A stretch of DNA of 64,000 nucleotides from Littorina saxatilis (GCF_037325665.1 NC_090258.1:38184956-38248955); one strand, 5' to 3'; counted from the first letter of the stretch, positions 45,974 through 60,900 are shown. Translations and numbers: made by a program. Notes: generated by a model not told the origin, from the letters alone.

Positions 45974-48900
45974 GTAAGCAAAGCAGAATTGATTATTTGT
46001 TAAAGCAGACAGTCGAACCTGCCATGGTGACCACCTGTCCATAAAGGCCACATGCCCATTAAGACCATCCCAAATGATCCCCGTCGTTTTTTACGACTAT
46101 ATAAATCACCTGTCCATAAAGACCACCTGTCTAATGAGACCACTTTTGCTCAGTCCCTTCGGTGGTCTCTTTAGACTGTATTTGCACAAGAGGAAGAGTT
46201 TTAGGTTGAGATTAACGGAGCACAGGTAGGTGAGGATTTTCACACTCTTCACTACCTCAGAAAAATGTGCTGTACTCTGACTATGTTATAAGGCACAAGA
46301 GCGTCAGTCGTTGTTTTGTTATTTGTATGTGAAGCTCATTAAGTTTTTTTATTTACTCTTATAAACATCGCCAATCAGCACATGCCTGTGCAAACGATAA
46401 CCGTTTGCACCTTTGTGTATGGCTTGAAAAGTAAACAACTGGGCGACTGCCACGGGAGAAGTGTGCCACTGAGTGAGTTCATAAACAGGCAGGATGGTGT
46501 CAATTCTCTTCATTTCCCCGAACCAGAGCAATATCAGTAGTTGCCATGTTAAAGCTACCCTTTCTGGGAATATCGGAACTTAACTTAACCAATTTGCATG
46601 TGGATAACAAAATGTTTCCATTTTCTGCAGGAGTGTTGCTACAAGTTTGAAAAGCCACCTAACAGTTACCGTCTTGTGCAAGACAAGCCATATGCTGCAA
46701 CTGCAACAGCTTTTAACCCGGTGCTTTCTGACATTTACGCTGATTATGTGCGGGAAGACAAAATGGCTTACGAGGCTTGCTGTGTAAAATCAAGCGAAAA
46801 GTACTGTCAAACGTTTTACAACCTGAGACCTATAGGGGAGTGTCAAGACAACGCTCCCCTTGTTTTTGGTAAGTGAAGATCGTGTTTGTAAGAAGTAGGT
46901 GTTTTTGCATAAAACCGATTAAATATAGCAACTTAACTCGTGACAAAAGTTTGTGATTGCTTTAGATGCTTAGGCATTTGTACGGTACTGACCCTGTAAG
47001 ACCACTGATGTGACCATTTTATGCGTCTAATGAAATAGCGAATTATAAATGGGTACGATGTGAGGGTTGTGTTCATGTTTAAAACATAACAATATCCCAT
47101 TTTCTCTGATAGTTTTTAACCGAGAGTTTCAAACTTCTCACACTTCCATGGTTTGATGACCTTCATGTATGAATCAAGCCTGGTTGACCCTTTCTAATTT
47201 TAAGGTCACAGTGGGGTCAATTGCAAGTTCGGATTAAAACATAAAAAATATTATTTTGCTTGAACGAATCAAAAAACAAGAACAAACTTAAACTTTTAAC
47301 CCTGAAATTAAACTTTTTACCCCCCCCCCCCCCCCGTAACAAAAAACCAAGAAAGGCAGGTTGTTGGAACGTTTGTTATTGACAAAACAATACATTCACA
47401 AGTATAAATCTGTGCACTTAAAAGACCGTTGGGCCGATATATTTGTGAATGTATTGTTTTGTCATTCAGTCAATAACAAACGTTCCAACAACCTACCTTT
47501 CTTGTTTTTTGATTCTGAATTTTGGAACGTTGGCAGTCTCTTTGTTTTTGGATTTGCTTGAACGTTTTGAAAGTTATAGATCTTTACAATCTTTCTGGGT
47601 TTGACGATCTCTAGACATGATCAAGGTCACGGTGGGGTTGATGAATAGGAAATTAAAATTTTCTCGAACATTCATGGAATACGAGATGCAGTTAATTTAT
47701 TTCTGATTCATATTATTAAAGATGGAGGGGATTCGTATGCGCATTTGATCTTCTACTTAAAACAATATTCTAGCTTTTAAAAGTCAAATAATGTCGCCGT
47801 AAACACATTTATTTTATGTTGGTTAACATCACAATAGAACTCGGAAAACAATTTTAGCAAGGGATGCATTTTTTCACAACTTTAGTAGACGGGAGAGTGA
47901 CCCTTCAACATTCTTAAAACTAAAAAAAAACACTAGGCAGATGCGTTTGAATGCCGATCTTTGTTATGGAGACGTTTAATAAAAATAACAATAAGACGAC
48001 TCGAATGCCCCCGCCCCCCCTTAAAAGGTAACGCCTTCACCTTTAGCCTGTAAATCATGCTGGGTTTTGGCGTCCTGCAAGTCGTCAATGTTCTTGATGT
48101 TTCTCTTTTGTTCATAAAGTTTGCACAACGGAATTTATGAACATTGCTTTTTTCTTTGAAAATTAAAAAATGAACTGACTTTCTTGCAGCTACACTGTGT
48201 TGTGATCCTTACATCATGACTTTGGATGAACGTGGATACACTTTCAATGGCTGGGGCGAGTACACCATGGTAACAGCGAGCAGTCTGGAGGCAAGTTTCA
48301 CCCTTCAGGCTCGAACAGACCTTGCTGAGACAGAGACCGGGAAACTGGGCAACGCCACCGTCTTCACAGCCTTTGGAGCCGAGGCGGACGACATTCGGAT
48401 CTTCGTCGGGCTTGACCCAAACACCAAAAGTTGTAAATATCTTATTTTTCTATAGAACAGTGTTGTTGAAAAGATGAAAGATTTTATGTGCCAAGCGTTC
48501 ATAAAACAACATTTACTTCACAACAGTTTTGCTTGACTTATGAATTAAGCAAATCACAAACTTCGTCTTCTCTGTCACACCATGGCTGCTGTACCGTGTG
48601 CTCGCTACGTGGGGGGCAGATACACGTGACGTCTTGTATGCAAAATGTCTACGGCGACTAACTATACGCTTGTCTGATAAGATTACCTGTGTGCGAGGCT
48701 GCTAGGATTGCCTTTACGTTACAAAAGCTCTTTTTGAAAGTGCGTATCAATGCAAAAATGTACGTGATGAAGACGAACATAAAGTGACCACGTTTATAGT
48801 GGACGATTTGTTTGTTTGTTTGTTTGCTTAACGCCCAGCCGACCACGAAGGGCCATATCAGGGCGGTGCTGCTTTGACATATAACGTGCGCCACACACAA

Positions 48901-51900
48901 GACAGAAGTCGCAGCACAGGCTTCATGTCTCACCCAGTCACATTATTCTGACACCGGACCAACCAGTCCTAGTACTAACCCCATAATGCCAGACGCCAGG
49001 CGGAGCAGCCACTAGATTGCCAATTTTAAAGTCTTAGGTATGACCCGGCCGGGGTTCGAACCCACGACCTCCCGATCACGGGGCGGACGCCTTACCACTA
49101 GGCCACCGTGCCGGTGTATAGTGGACGATCTACATCTCCGTTTTTACATATAAATGCCTCATAGAAGTTTTATAAGCTTTAATTGTGCTCTTAGAGATAA
49201 CCCAATGCTGTTGAGTAAGGAGGTTGGGGGGGGGGGGGGGGGGGGGTAGTGTTCATACTTGAAGTAACACATTATTTTCACATTTGTGAAATATGTCCTG
49301 AAAACACTTAAAAACATCCTTGTGTAGTATATTCAGTATTTTGTATGTGGTTTCCTTGGATCTTAGAAAGTTTACATCCTTTCAGGGTTATGTGACCTCC
49401 AGAATTGGATAAGTCTTTCCCCCCTTTGTCAGATGTCAAGATCACAGAGGGATTGATTTCAGGTTAAAAAAAAAGTAACAACATTTTGTGAATGGTTTTG
49501 AAACTACACATTTGAAAAATACAAACTTCAAATGTTTGATGACTTTCAATTACGACCAAAACTGGATTACTTAGGTAAAACTGAAAGGTAAAGGCAAAAT
49601 CGACTTGGGATCTAAAATATAATTTTCTTGAACTTTTTTAAAGCTACAAACGTTCTAGGTTAGATGACCCCCAGACCTAATGACATCTGGTTGACCAAAG
49701 TCAAATTTCAAGTTCACAGAATCGCATGTTAAGTTTACAATGTCTTAATGTTTTTGTTAGTACTGGTGTCACATGCCTGATGTGAAACAGTTGATTGGCT
49801 AAACTGTTAGCGCACTATTGGAGAACGTATTCTTCCGCCTATGCCACAGTGAGGCTGCCTTCTTTCGATTTGAGAAGATTCTTGTCATCCACCCTGCAAG
49901 TGACATGTAGCTTATCTTCTCCACATTACCAAATGATCCTTGATCCTAAAATTCCCCGCGGCAAAAAGCAGAAGTGTTTTTTCTGACAGATTTCGAGCTA
50001 GTCAATGCAGTATTTGGAAGTCGACTGATTCGATTGGCTGCCCTACGTATACATGCAGCAGACGACAGCGTCAGTTCAGTACCGAAATGAACGGTTTTCG
50101 CATATTTTAGGACAACAACGAAGTAAATAGAAAACATGAAGGCTTCAAAACATTCTTACCATGTATATAATCATAGCACCAACCTCCTAGATGAATGCAC
50201 ATACATTACAAGAAATAACATTCCAACTTTATGTTTTGCGAATGAGCGAAACATCGTGTCACTTTGACATCAGGGGACGTAACTCAGTTCCGTGGGGGTT
50301 GTTCATTTTTTAAAAGCATAGAAACTTCTGGTATATGTTTTTCTACCAATAATAAACTAAATATAAAAGTGAAACTGTATGCTCATGGGTACATTTAGCA
50401 TAACTGTAACTCATGCTATTAGTTGCTAATCGATAAAACGGTGAGGAGGGTCATCAAATCGTAAAATGGATGGTCGGTGATTAAACCGTCAATACCCCCG
50501 AAATTTGCAACTGTAGCGAGAAGCTTGCAAGTCATGGCAAAGCCGGCACAAAAAAAAAATAGATCTAACTCGACAGGTCCACAGTTATCCATTCGCCCGC
50601 AGAAAAATTTGCCTTGTCAGACGTTCTAATCTCTTGTAGTTACTGACCATATCGTCATTAAAACAATCACAGTGCGCTAAGAGATTTATTGAGCAAATCT
50701 TGAAAATAATTATTCAGCGCTTCGTTCAATGATTTGCTCTATAAATCTCTTAGCGCACTGTGATGTCTCAATAACTTAAGATAATAATAATAATTATGAT
50801 AATGATAATAATAATAATAATAGTGAATCTTTGCTTCAGAAATTATAATGCTCATGGTGGATCTGTCCTTTTATATCTATATGCTTTTAGCATAAAACTG
50901 CTCTGAGAAATTGTTATGGTAATGTCATATCCACACATTTGAATGCTTTCAGCTTTGGTCATATATGCGAACAGCGAAGACTTCAGCAGAAGATTCCAAA
51001 ACGACCCAGAATTTCAGGTGGACAACGACGACTTCTTCTTACATAGAGACAACGACAGCCTTGAAATCTCATTCCAGTCAGGTACAATCTGAATAATATA
51101 TGAGACTTTGAAAACATTCTAATAGTAAACATAGTAATTTACCGTGTGTCTTTCTTTAATGTGGGAGAAGCGAACACGGGTTGCTTTTATTTGTTTCTTG
51201 TCTTGTCTTATCAAGAACATTTCTAGCACACTCTTCCTTCCTGTTTTTTTCAAATAGCTAAAATGGTCGACCATTATTCACATTCATAGTGTGGACTTTT
51301 TCGAATTAATGGTATTAATCCTAGTTTTGCTTCCTCTTCAATCATTAGACAAGCAAATTATGTACTCTTTCATTCTGAAAACCTGGCAACTATACGCTAT
51401 GTTTTGCAAGCAGTCGTCTGTATTTAAAACCGAGTGGCTGGTTTTACTGCAAACAAAAATGGGTGCTGTAGCTCATTTTCGTATAGTCAATTTTAAGTGG
51501 ATAAATTAACAGGCGAACCTTTTGTCAAAAATCAGTTATTATTCTTTTGCCCCTAAGTAAACGTAGATATTAAAATTACCATGGACTTCTTACATCCAGG
51601 TGCACGGAGCCTCAAGGACTTGAAGTCATGCCTCTGGCATCTACCCATGTGAAAAATACCAGTCGAAAACTGGCATTTTTTCACGGATTAATTGTTATCA
51701 ATCGAGTAAACAAGGCAAAACTACTCGATCAGTCCCGCAGGCGAACTAATTACCTCAAAAGCCCACATGGAAGTCTATTCATCTCGACGAGACAGAGAGA
51801 GAACGTTCTTTATATCTTGTGTAGTTTACATCAAGACATTGTGTTTGACTACGTAAGAAAAATGCAAAACATGGTATTTGCATACAGCCTTTAGACTTAG

Positions 51901-54900
51901 AACGTCCTCATAAGAAATGTTAATGAAGTTTTAGCAAGAGATGCGAACTGACAAACCGCATAAGATTTCTTTTGGCTGGCAACTGTCACGATCGGGTGAC
52001 AGAGACCAAGAAAGTGTCACTCAGTAGAGTGCCTGTTCTGGGTCAATGTATGATAGAAAGCGCCTGTGCGTGATATTGGGCTACAGCAGAGTTTGCTGAC
52101 AGTGCTCAATGAACACGGAGGGTTTGCTGCGCACGAGTTTTACAGTGGAGGTTTCTGCTGTCATAGGGCTGACGGTTTTTCGCTGACAGCGCACACGGGA
52201 TTTTCAGGGATTGAGTTTCTCGTGTCTTTTTTCTGCTTGGGGAGGCAGAATTGTGTATAGCTGGACTGGTTTTGTGACAAGGTCAGTCACGTGTTATTGG
52301 CTAGGTTGTCTGAGAGAGGCACAAGGACGGCGCACTTGACACCCAGCGGCAGAAGGGGAAGGATCTAATACACAGTTTCTAGAGTATGATGGTTTTTCAC
52401 CGAGTATTATATTCGGCACTCTAAGGGAACTTCCACCAGTTATTTCCTCCTCACTGCCACGTATTTTGCTGAGGACAAGTCGTCAACTTTCCTTCGTCGG
52501 CGATGGCTTTCGCATAAGGATTCGACAAGGGGTTCTGGACGTTTTTGGTCACTGTTGACGAACAGAGGCTGTTCCAGGGAGGAAGCGGATTTTTGCTTCC
52601 ATGAGAGTACAATCATAGGCTTTTGAGGTAATAAATCATTATTTAACGCTGTTGATGAGTCTGTGTTTGTGGAATGAAATACTCTCTGTTGTTCTTTCCA
52701 GGTTAGCGCATAATTTACTCTCTGTGACGCTAAAATACTAATCTGTATATGGTTTTTGCAGATAGGGAGAGAAGGACGGAAAATGACTGTTTTGTTGTTG
52801 TAAAAAGTCCGTTTTGTGCAGGCCCACGTGCTCGATGAGATATTTAAAGATGACATGTTTTAAGGTGGTGGGTGAGGGGTAGCTGACATGTTTAGTGCAC
52901 CGATGCTTTCTGTTTGCAGCCTTCGTTCGTTTCTGTCGGTTGCCTGTAACCGCTGCACGGCTGCCTTTTGACGGGGCACTGCTAGCTGCAGACGTTGGAG
53001 CTGGGACCTGAGGAAGCTACGCTAACCGGCTAACCAGCAGACCGGCTAACCAGCAGACCGGCTAACCAGCGAACCGGCTAACCAGCAACCCGGCTAACCA
53101 GCAACCCGGCTAACCAGCATACCGGCTAACCAGCATACAGAAAGAAAGCTAAGTGCACCGTGTCTTACGCACCCCGTTGACCACCGTTGTCTTTTCCTTA
53201 TCTGTGATTTCATTGGAGTAGTGACAACGTGGGGTGTTGACCCCTGCATGAACTAGAGCTTTTTGAACAGAACATTCTCATTTGACTGTATTTACACGGG
53301 ATCAGCGTGTTACTATAATTTTCTATATACTACTGGCATTTTGTCAGTGATCACGGGTTTTTTTACGTGTTGAGAACGTAAAAGGAACATATTTTGAGTG
53401 AAGGCTCGAGGGAGGTGGCGAGTTTATACATAAACAGGCGTCTGAAACTTATACTTTTGTTGACTCTATTTAATTGTATGACTGCGAGAGTGGATCGTGG
53501 TGTGGTTAGTTAATTAGTAGTAATTAACCGGTTCATAATCACCTTAAGTGATATATTGAAACGTGACACATGGGGGCCAAGCCGGGATTTACTCAGTTAA
53601 TTTCCAACTGATAAAGACCCACCAATTAAGGATAACTAAGAGCAGATAATCTCGTCAGTGCTCGACTTATTTTCTGCTTGGTGCTACCCTTTTTTGTATA
53701 GTTTTGATCATATACCACACCTTAAGCGATTCACACCTTGCAGGAAATGTAAATTGTAATTTGTGAGTTATTGTATGCGCTAACTGTGATTACTTCCCTT
53801 TCCTTTGTTTGTGAATCTTTGTTGTTGTACGTTCAGAGTTTTCCGTTGCAGAGAGCTGAGCGGGGTTAGCGGATTTGTTATTCGTTTTACTCAGTTTTCT
53901 CTACATTGTTGTTTCGCATTCTGTAACAGGTTACATTTCTACCGTCTTGTTTTACTTGGATTTTTCTCCATATTTTGACTTTGTTGGAATTTTGGGGGGG
54001 AAGGGTCCGAGGACTTCTGTCCTAACCAAGGCTGTGGGAGACACTCTGTTTCACCGCAAAAAGCAGCCGATAAAGTAGGCCACGGCTGTGGGAAACACTT
54101 TGTTTCACCGCAAAAAGCAGCCATAAAGTAGGCTACGCGTTTTGTTCTACACCGTTTGGATTTTTCTTCTGCATTTTCTGGTTACTGGATTTTTGTATCC
54201 ATTTCATCACCGCGTGTTCTAGCTATAGCCGCGTTAGACTTATTTTTGTGATAAAGCTTTGCTAAAACTAACCATGGCTACAGGGGGATCTCCTACGAGG
54301 AGAATAACTTTCGAGACTCCTGGGAGCGAGCAACCGACCGAGCGAGACGCACGCGTTAGAGCCCGAAGCGTTCTAAAACGCTTAGAAGTAGAACGGAAGG
54401 AAGAATTTGAGCGACTGACAAGAAAAGAAGAACGTGACCGACAGGACAAGAAGGACGAACTTGACAGACAAGAAAGGGAACGACAGGCTGAACGACAGGC
54501 CGAACGTGACCGACAGGACAAGAAAGAGAAAGATGAACTTGACAGACAAGAAAGGGAACGACAGGCAGAACGAGACAGACAGGAAAGGAAAGACGAGCTT
54601 GACAGACAAGAACGGAAAGAGAAAGACGAACTTGACAGACAAGAAAGAGAACGAGACAGACAGGAAAAGAAAGACGAGCTTGAGAGACAGGAACGACAGG
54701 CCGAACGACAGGCCGAACTTGACAGACAGGACAAACAGGCCGAACGCGATCACCAGCTAGAGCTAGCTAGACTACAGGCCGAGAAGGGTACGCTTACTCA
54801 GGCTAGCGCGCCGACGTTTGTTGCCGACCGTACGAGACTGCCGACGTTCGACGATGACAAGGACGAGCTCGACGACTTTTTACGCCGGTTTGAGCGCATT

Positions 54901-57900
54901 GCATCTGACCAGAAGTGGGAAGAGGCCACGTGGGCTAGCCGCCTTAGCACCTGCTTAAAAGGACGCGCATTGCAGCTCTACAACGCTTTGGATGACGACG
55001 AGGCGAGAGACTATCAGGCACTAAAGAAGGCGTTACTCCAGCGCTTCAACCTGACTGCGGAAGCCTACAGACGACGTCTGCGTAACAGCAAGAGACTGAG
55101 CGGCGAGCTGAGCCATCAGTTTGTGGCACGCCTTAATCTCTACCTGCGGCGCTGGGTGGAGATGGCCGAAAAGGACTGGACCGTCAACGACCTTGCCGAC
55201 CTCATTGTCATGGAACAACTGATGTCCAGCCTGCGACCTGAGGTGGTGACCTTCGTGCAGGAGCACCAGCCTAAGACTACTCAGGAAGCAGCCGACTGGA
55301 TCAGGGTACACGAGGACGCCCAGGCGATCTCTGGCAAATCTTCAGGCTCACGGCCGGGAAAATCGGGAAATTCAGGTTCTTCAGGACCCAAGGACGATCA
55401 GGGACACAAAGGATCAGGTTCCAGAACTGACATCCAGTGTTACTACTGCAACAAGCGGGGCCACGTGAAGAAGGACTGCCACAAGAGACAGGCTGACCAG
55501 AAGGGCGTACACTTTGTTGGCAGCGAGGAGTTAAGGGACGTCACGAGCTCATGCACAATTCCACAACTCTGCGTTCCGTGCTCCAGGAAACATTTCCAGC
55601 CCCACTGCAACGTTTACGTTAACGGAGTGAAGGGCGAAGGTCTGCGGGACACAGGAGCAGACATGATAGTGGTTCGGGCGAGTCTAGTTCCAGCTATGGC
55701 CTACACAGGAGACAGCATCGGGGTGAGAATGGCCGAGGCATCTCACGCTTACGACTTGAACACGGCAGTGATCAAGGTCGTAACACCGTTGTTCACGGGG
55801 ACCATTGTGGCCGTCGTCATGGACGATCCTCCATGCGACCTGCTCATTGGGAACCGGGTTCAGTTTGTGGACGGCGTCACAAGGGAGGTTCCCGTTTATC
55901 GGTCTCCCGACGTCATTTCAGTGCTCACGCGGGCACAGGCGGAGCGAGAGGACAAACCTCTCAAACCCCTACCTGCTGCACGAGCTGCCCTGGGGAACGT
56001 GACCCCCGCGCTTCTCGCGAAGGCTCAGGCATCTGATCCGACATTAGCGACTCCTCGGGAGCACGCGAAGTCGGGGAAGGTGAAGCTGAGCGGGAAGCAT
56101 GGGAGGTCAAAGTTCCTCAGGGACAAGAAGTTGCTCTACCGTGAGTTCAGCAACCAAGAAGGTACATTTAGACAGGTTGTCGTGCCTCGCGAGTTTCGCG
56201 AGGGTGTCATGGCAACGGCACACGACTCGATTCTGGGAGGTCATCTTGGTACCAAGAAGACCACGGATCGTGTCTGGCGCCACTTTTACTGGCCAGGCAT
56301 CTGCACGGATGTCCGACGTTTCTGTGCGTCCTGCGATAAGTGCCAGAAGGTGGTTGCCAAAGGAAGGGTGAGGAAGGTCCCCTTGGAGAAGATGCCGCTC
56401 ATCGACGAACCCTTTCGTCGGGTGGCAGTGGACATCATCGGGCCCATCTTGCCTGCGTCTGAGGACGGAAACAGATACATTTTGACCATGGTGGACTACG
56501 CTACTCGATACCCAGAGGCGATCCCTCTGAAATCGATTGAAGCCACGCGAGTAGCTGAGGCTCTGGTTACTATGTGGTCCCGGCTGGGAATTCCATCAGA
56601 GGTACTCACCGACAGAGGCACGCAGTTCACGGGAGGAGTGATGGCGGAGGCAGCACGACTGCTATCACTGGAGCAGCACTTCACCACTCCTTACCATGCT
56701 CAGTGCAACGGACTGGTGGAAAGGTTCAATGGCACCTTGAAGACCATGCTGAGGAAACTAGCTCAGGAGAAACCACGCACGTGGGACAGGTACATCCCAG
56801 CATTGCTTTTTGCATACCGCGAGGTTCCTCAGGAGAGCTTGGGTTTTTCCCCATTTGAGTTGTTGTACGGCAGACAGGTACGCGGTCCCATGGCTATCCT
56901 GCGTCAGGCTTGGACGGACGAAGAAGCTGACGAGGAGGTGCAGACGACAGCGACCTACATCGTAGAACTCAGGAACAGGATTGAAGAGACCTGCAAACTG
57001 GCTCAAGAGAACCTGGGAAGAGCAGCACAGCGTTACGCGCGAGGATTCGACCGCAAGGCACGGCCGCGCAGCTTCAAGATTGGAGAACGGGTGTTGCTAC
57101 TTCTACCTGTCAAACACAACAAGCTACAACTGAAGTGGCAAGGACCTTTTGAGGTGACAGCGAGTGTGGGCCAGAACGACTACAGGATCATGATGCACGG
57201 GAAAGCACGCCTGTACCACGCCAACCTGCTGCGCGCCTACATAGAGAGGACAGCCTACGGGGAGAAGAACAAAGACCAGAAGAACAAAGACAAGAAGACA
57301 GAGAAGGTTGCAGTCATCAGGGGTGAAACGAGGGGTTGCTCGTTCTTGAGGACGACCTTTCTGTCTGGAAACAGACCATCAACCTCTGCAATATCTTCAG
57401 GTTGCAAGGTTGGCAAACGCCAGACTTATGCGCTGGGCGTTGATCCTCCAACCGTACCAATTCACGGTACGCGTCATTCCGGGCGCCAACAATGTTGGAG
57501 CTGACTTTCTCTCTCGGGCTGTAGAGGAGAACATGACTGTGAGCGAAACCGAGGTTTCGTCTTGAAGAGGGGAGGTGTGTCACGATCGGGTGACAGAGAC
57601 CAAGAAAGTGTCACTCAGTAGAGTGCCTGTTCTGGGTCAATGTATGATAGAAAGCGCCTGTGCGTGATATTGGGCTACAGCAGAGTTTGCTGACAGTGCT
57701 CAATGAACACGGAGGGTTTGCTGCGCACGAGTTTTACAGTGGAGGTTTCTGCTGTCATAGGGCTGACGGTTTTTCGCTGACAGCGCGCACGGGATTTTCA
57801 GGGATTGAGTTTCTCGTGTCTTTTTTCTGCTTGGGGAGGCAGAATTGTGTATAGCTGGACTGGTTTTTGTGACAAGGTCAGTCACGTGTTATTGGCTAGG

Positions 57901-60900
57901 TTGTCTGAGAGAGGCACAAGGACGGCGCACTTGACACCCAGCGGCAGAAGGGGAAGGATCTAATACACAGTTTCTAGAGTATGATGGTTTTTCACCGAAT
58001 ATTATATTCGGCACTCTAAGGGAACTTCCACCAGTTATTTCCTCCTCACTGCCACGTATTTTGCTGAGGACAAGTCGTCAACTTTCCTTCGTCGGCGATG
58101 GCTTTCGCATAAGGATTCGACAAGGGGTTCTGGACGTTTTTGGTCACTGTTGACGAACAGAGGCTGTTCCAGGGAGGAAGCGGATTTTTGCTTCCATGAG
58201 AGTACAATCATAGGCTTTTGAGGTAATAAATCATTATTTAACGCTGTTGATGAGTCTGTGTTTGTGGAATGAAATACTCTCTGTTGTTCTTTCCAGGTTA
58301 GCGCATAATTTACTCTCTGTGACGCTAAAATACTAATCTGTATATGGTTTTTGCAGATAGGGAGAGAAGGACGGAAAATGACTGTTTTGTTGTTGTAAAA
58401 AGTCCGTTTTGTGCAGGCCCACGTGCTCGATGAGATATTTAAAGATGACATGTTTTAAGGTGGTGGGTGAGGGGTAGCTGACATGTTTAGTGCACCGATG
58501 CTTTCTGTTTGCAGCCTTCGTTCGTTTCTGTCGGTTGCCTGTAACCGCTGCACGGCTGCCTTTTGACGGGGCACTGCTAGCTGCAGACGTTGGAGCTGGG
58601 ACCTGAGGAAGCTACGCTAACCGGCTAACCAGCAGACCGGCTAACCAGCAGACCGGCTAACCAGCGAACCGGCTAACCAGCAACCCGGCTAACCAGCAAC
58701 CCGGCTAACCAGCATACCGGCTAACCAGCATACAGAAAGAAAGCTAAGTGCACCGTGTCTTACGCACCCCGTTGACCACCGTTGTCTTTTCCTTATCTGT
58801 GATTTCATTGGAGTAGTGACAACGTGGGGTGTTGACCCCTGCATGAACTAGAGCTTTTTGAACAGAACATTCTCATTTGACTGTATTTACACGGGATCAG
58901 CGTGTTACTATAATTTTCTATATACTACTGGCATTTTGTCAGTGATCACGGGGTTTTTTACGTGTTGAGAACGTAAAAGGAACATATTTTGAGTGAAGGC
59001 TCGAGGGAGGTGGCGAGTTTATACATAAACAGGCGTCTGAAACTTATACTTTTGTTGACTCTACTTAATTGTATGACTGCGAGAGTGGATCGTGGTGTGG
59101 TTAGTTAATTAGTAGTAATTAACCGGTTCATAATCACCTTAAGTGATATATTGAAACGTGACAGCAACACTAGAGGTATGTTTAGTCATCTGTGGGATTG
59201 TTGTGTAAATATTTTGACTGTTTATATCCTTATCTGCGACAAAAGACAAATCGTTGCTTAAACAGTACTCTGAGCGGACAAGTATCTTGAAAATGCTGGG
59301 ACGTCTGTGGTAATACATTCAGAAAACCTTAGCGTTTCAAACGTGTGGTTTTTGCTTGTAGCTAGGTAGCAGACATTCCGCAACTCGATTCGCTTCTTAT
59401 CTTTTCCAAATCGCTGGGCACTGTGAAGAAGAGAAAAAAACAAGGAAGGTTTTGTGAGCCATCAAAAGAGTATGGAAAAGAGAAAAACACAGACAGCGCA
59501 TACAGGGCACATGAGACCGAACTTTCTGTTAAGTGCAGGTCTGACGAAATGTGCAACTTGATAAAGTTGACTGGTAGAAAACGTCAGTTCTAGATTGTTA
59601 AAAAACCCACCTACAAACAAACAAACAAACAAAAACAATAAAAAAAAAACCCACCTACAAACCCCTGTCTAGATGAGTAAACTGAGCTTTGAATTACAAA
59701 TTAATCCATAATTCTTTTTCAGGTATCAGTCTGAAAATATCGGTCAGGATCAAGTCCCTAGCAATGTCGCTCAGCCTGCCCAAGACATTCCGCAACAAAA
59801 CAAAAGGACTTATGGGTAACTTCAATGGCATCAAAGATGATGAATTCATTCTGCCTGACGGAACGTCGATGGGACCAGACCCAACAGAACGACACGTTTT
59901 TCAGACATTTGGCCCTGCGTGTAAGTATGTTTACTGCTTCAGAGCTCTTGAACACAGTCATGTTATTATGAGTTGATACTGGCTGTCAGCAAACGATGAC
60001 TGACTGTGACATTGTTTAACAATTAATATACAATTTGAGGACAAGTTCAAGTTCTGTTGAAGAAGTAATATTAGGTGTTAACTATGGGCATACGCCTGCA
60101 AATGACACAAAACAAATGCAGCAATGTCCAGCTGTTCATTTTTTATGTTGGATAATCCAGGATTGCATACATGCATTCATTGCATGCATCACCTTACATT
60201 GCAATGTTTAGTGTTCAAGTTTGTTTCGGAAGATTGGACTTCGAAATACAATCTCCCATTTTACTTATCTTCGTGGATAACCAACGTTTTAAGTACATAT
60301 TTAAAGTATGTCATCATGTCTATAGTTCTTTGGTTTGATTGTGTCACAGGGGCAGTAACCTCTGACAGCTCTGTCATGCGATATGAACCAAGGGAAGGCC
60401 CCCACAACTACTCGCATCCTGAGTTTGTTCCCCTTTTTCTGGACGAACAACCAGAAGAAATCAGAAACCTTGCCAAAACCAAGTGTGGAGATAACCTTGC
60501 TTGCCAATTTGACTACTTTGCGACGGGAAGCAATGCTTTTGCTATGGACAGCAAGATCTTTCAGGAGGATGCTGATAAAGAAAAGGAAGCTCTCAGTGAG
60601 TATCGTGTGGAATAATAACTACATTCTTAGAGGCTGATCTGTTTGGCTAGCAGCGTCAACATTCTTCAGTATTCTTCTGCCTATCTTAAAGAGTAAACAT
60701 GGCATATTGATACATTTTGGGAATCAAAAAATAATAAGAATTACAATGCAATAAGTTTATAATTTTTTTTAAATTTCTATTTTCTTGCAGAATGTGTCGA
60801 ATTTAAAGGAACAAAATAATGAAATCATTTTCCACGCTGAAATGCAATCCTATAGCACTGTCTCGAAACTAACGCGATAGTCGGACAGAGTTGCGCCCCT

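Larger units (their letters stand above)
51984..59163 (+). mobile_element. Ty3/gypsy-class LTR retroelement (broken)
   Basis: About 7.2 kb in an intron of the AMOP-VWD gene, sense to the gene. A 5-bp target duplication GCAAC lies at 51979-51983 and 59164-59168. LTRs of about 1585 bp (51984-53568 and 57578-59163) start TGTCACGATC and end GTGACA, and differ at only a handful of sites, so the insertion is young. Parts: gag, protease and integrase in one long frame, an RNase H-like tail after the integrase, and a purine-rich tract (GAAGAGGGGAGG) right before the 3' LTR. Pol is incomplete, with about one major break. Confidence 0.9.

Noticed and set aside
52440-52856. 138-residue minus-strand frame, also at 58035-58451
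   Set aside because: It occurs twice only because it lies in both LTRs. It has no recognisable domain.
54240-54734. Antisense Ser/Cys/Leu-rich frame of 164 residues
   Set aside because: It is the complement of the charged repeat region of the element's gag frame, with no independent signal.
60124-60349. Extension of the 60350 exon upstream in the same open frame
   Set aside because: A good acceptor lies at 60348-60349, and phase and the W-V motif fit splicing from 59920. The upstream part is A/T-rich intron.
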